Origin: Blattamonas nauphoetae
Taxonomy: Eukaryota; Preaxostyla; Oxymonadida
Assembly (NCBI GenBank): GCA_033064195.1
Contig: JARBJD010000028.1
Location: 310,001 to 374,000 of the forward strand
DNA: 64,000 nucleotides
Direction of reading: 5' to 3'
The position numbers and the translations under genes are program-made. The notes under the pieces are model-generated. The model did not search any database, had not been told where the DNA came from, and was given only the letters and a program-made list of their open reading frames with translations. Below are positions 63,757 to 64,000 of the stretch, piece by piece (positions within the stretch are counted from its first letter, which is position 1; each line of letters starts with the position of its first letter).

Positions 63757-64000
63757 TAATGTCGATTGCATCTTCCTTACTGTTTAATGTTGTCCTTTTC
63801 AAGATTGTTTCGAATGATTGTAGCAACACATCATTGTATTGTTTCATGTTTCAAAAGTCGGCTTGTCTGACCGTCACTGACCGGTCAGTTTTTATCGAAA
63901 AGTACAGACGGTCACCGACCGGAGAAATATCGGAACCCATAATCGGAATTTACCATTTCTCCGAAGTGTTTTCAGGTGAAACAGTGAAATGAGTTATTGA
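63757..64000. other. Right edge of window, nothing recognised
   Basis: A 77-codon plus frame (63759-63992) runs up to the edge without a motif; no support for a gene. Confidence 0.4.

Noticed and set aside
1-64000. tRNA, rRNA and CRISPR arrays
   Set aside because: No cloverleaf with intact A/B boxes, no rRNA-like conserved stretch and no spaced direct repeats were seen; a covariance-model scan was not possible.
1-64000. Alternative genetic code with TAA/TAG as glutamine
   Set aside because: TAA and TAG act as natural ends in several genes (for example the flippase with TAA, the EF-hand gene with TAG) and no conserved domain contains them in frame.

Overview
This is eukaryotic DNA, most likely from an oxymonad (Preaxostyla) close to Blattamonas. 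Three things suggest that. First, a protein family with the signature FLNWSE...DEKAVVFxSLVAT occurs twice (1-303 and 8204-9277); I associate it from memory with Blattamonas proteins, and no search was run. Second, genes are tightly packed and carry many very short introns (30-160 nt) with 5' sites GTATG, GTTTG or GTGTG. Third, DNA transposons and one DIRS element are abundant. Standard stop codons fit every gene model. No tRNA, rRNA or CRISPR array was seen.

Left third (1-13 kb) is mostly mobile DNA. A Tc1/pogo-like transposon (1372-7629, 39-bp inverted ends, TA target duplication) has split its own transposase around 4 kb of foreign sequence: a 32-bp minisatellite and a broken ABC-transporter gene. 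A 405-bp MITE sits inside that transposase. An IS5/Harbinger-like transposon (9280-11782) has landed directly in front of the start codon of a FLNWSE-family gene.

Middle left (13-30 kb) is ordinary host sequence: kinase A (minus), a small unknown gene, a Trk/HKT-type cation transporter, a very long coiled-coil protein, a secreted Gly/Asn-rich protein, a membrane protein with a possible papain-like His/Cys pair, an Arg-rich protein with an N-terminal UAP56-binding-like motif (mRNA export adaptor), and a calcyphosin-like EF-hand protein.

Middle right (30-47.5 kb) is the remarkable part. Kinase gene B and its 3' flank are interrupted by six independent mobile elements: a 4.3-kb hAT element carrying host-like cargo, two near-identical inverted 606-bp MITEs, a DIRS retrotransposon, an unassigned 2.3-kb element with 6-bp duplications, and a 1.6-kb element with about 125-bp inverted ends. 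Kinases A and C are uninterrupted paralogues and act as empty-site controls: removing each insert from B restores exons of exactly 296 and 287 nt.

Right part (47.7-64 kb) holds a P4-ATPase lipid flippase with seven small introns, the intact kinase C, kinase remnants including an orphan promoter plus start codon, two decayed host genes, a 478-bp hAT MITE and a third member of the 600-bp MITE family. The kinase paralogues share a promoter module of about 60 bp just upstream of the ATG. They form a small dispersed family with the layout kinase, coiled coil, SPRY-like domain.
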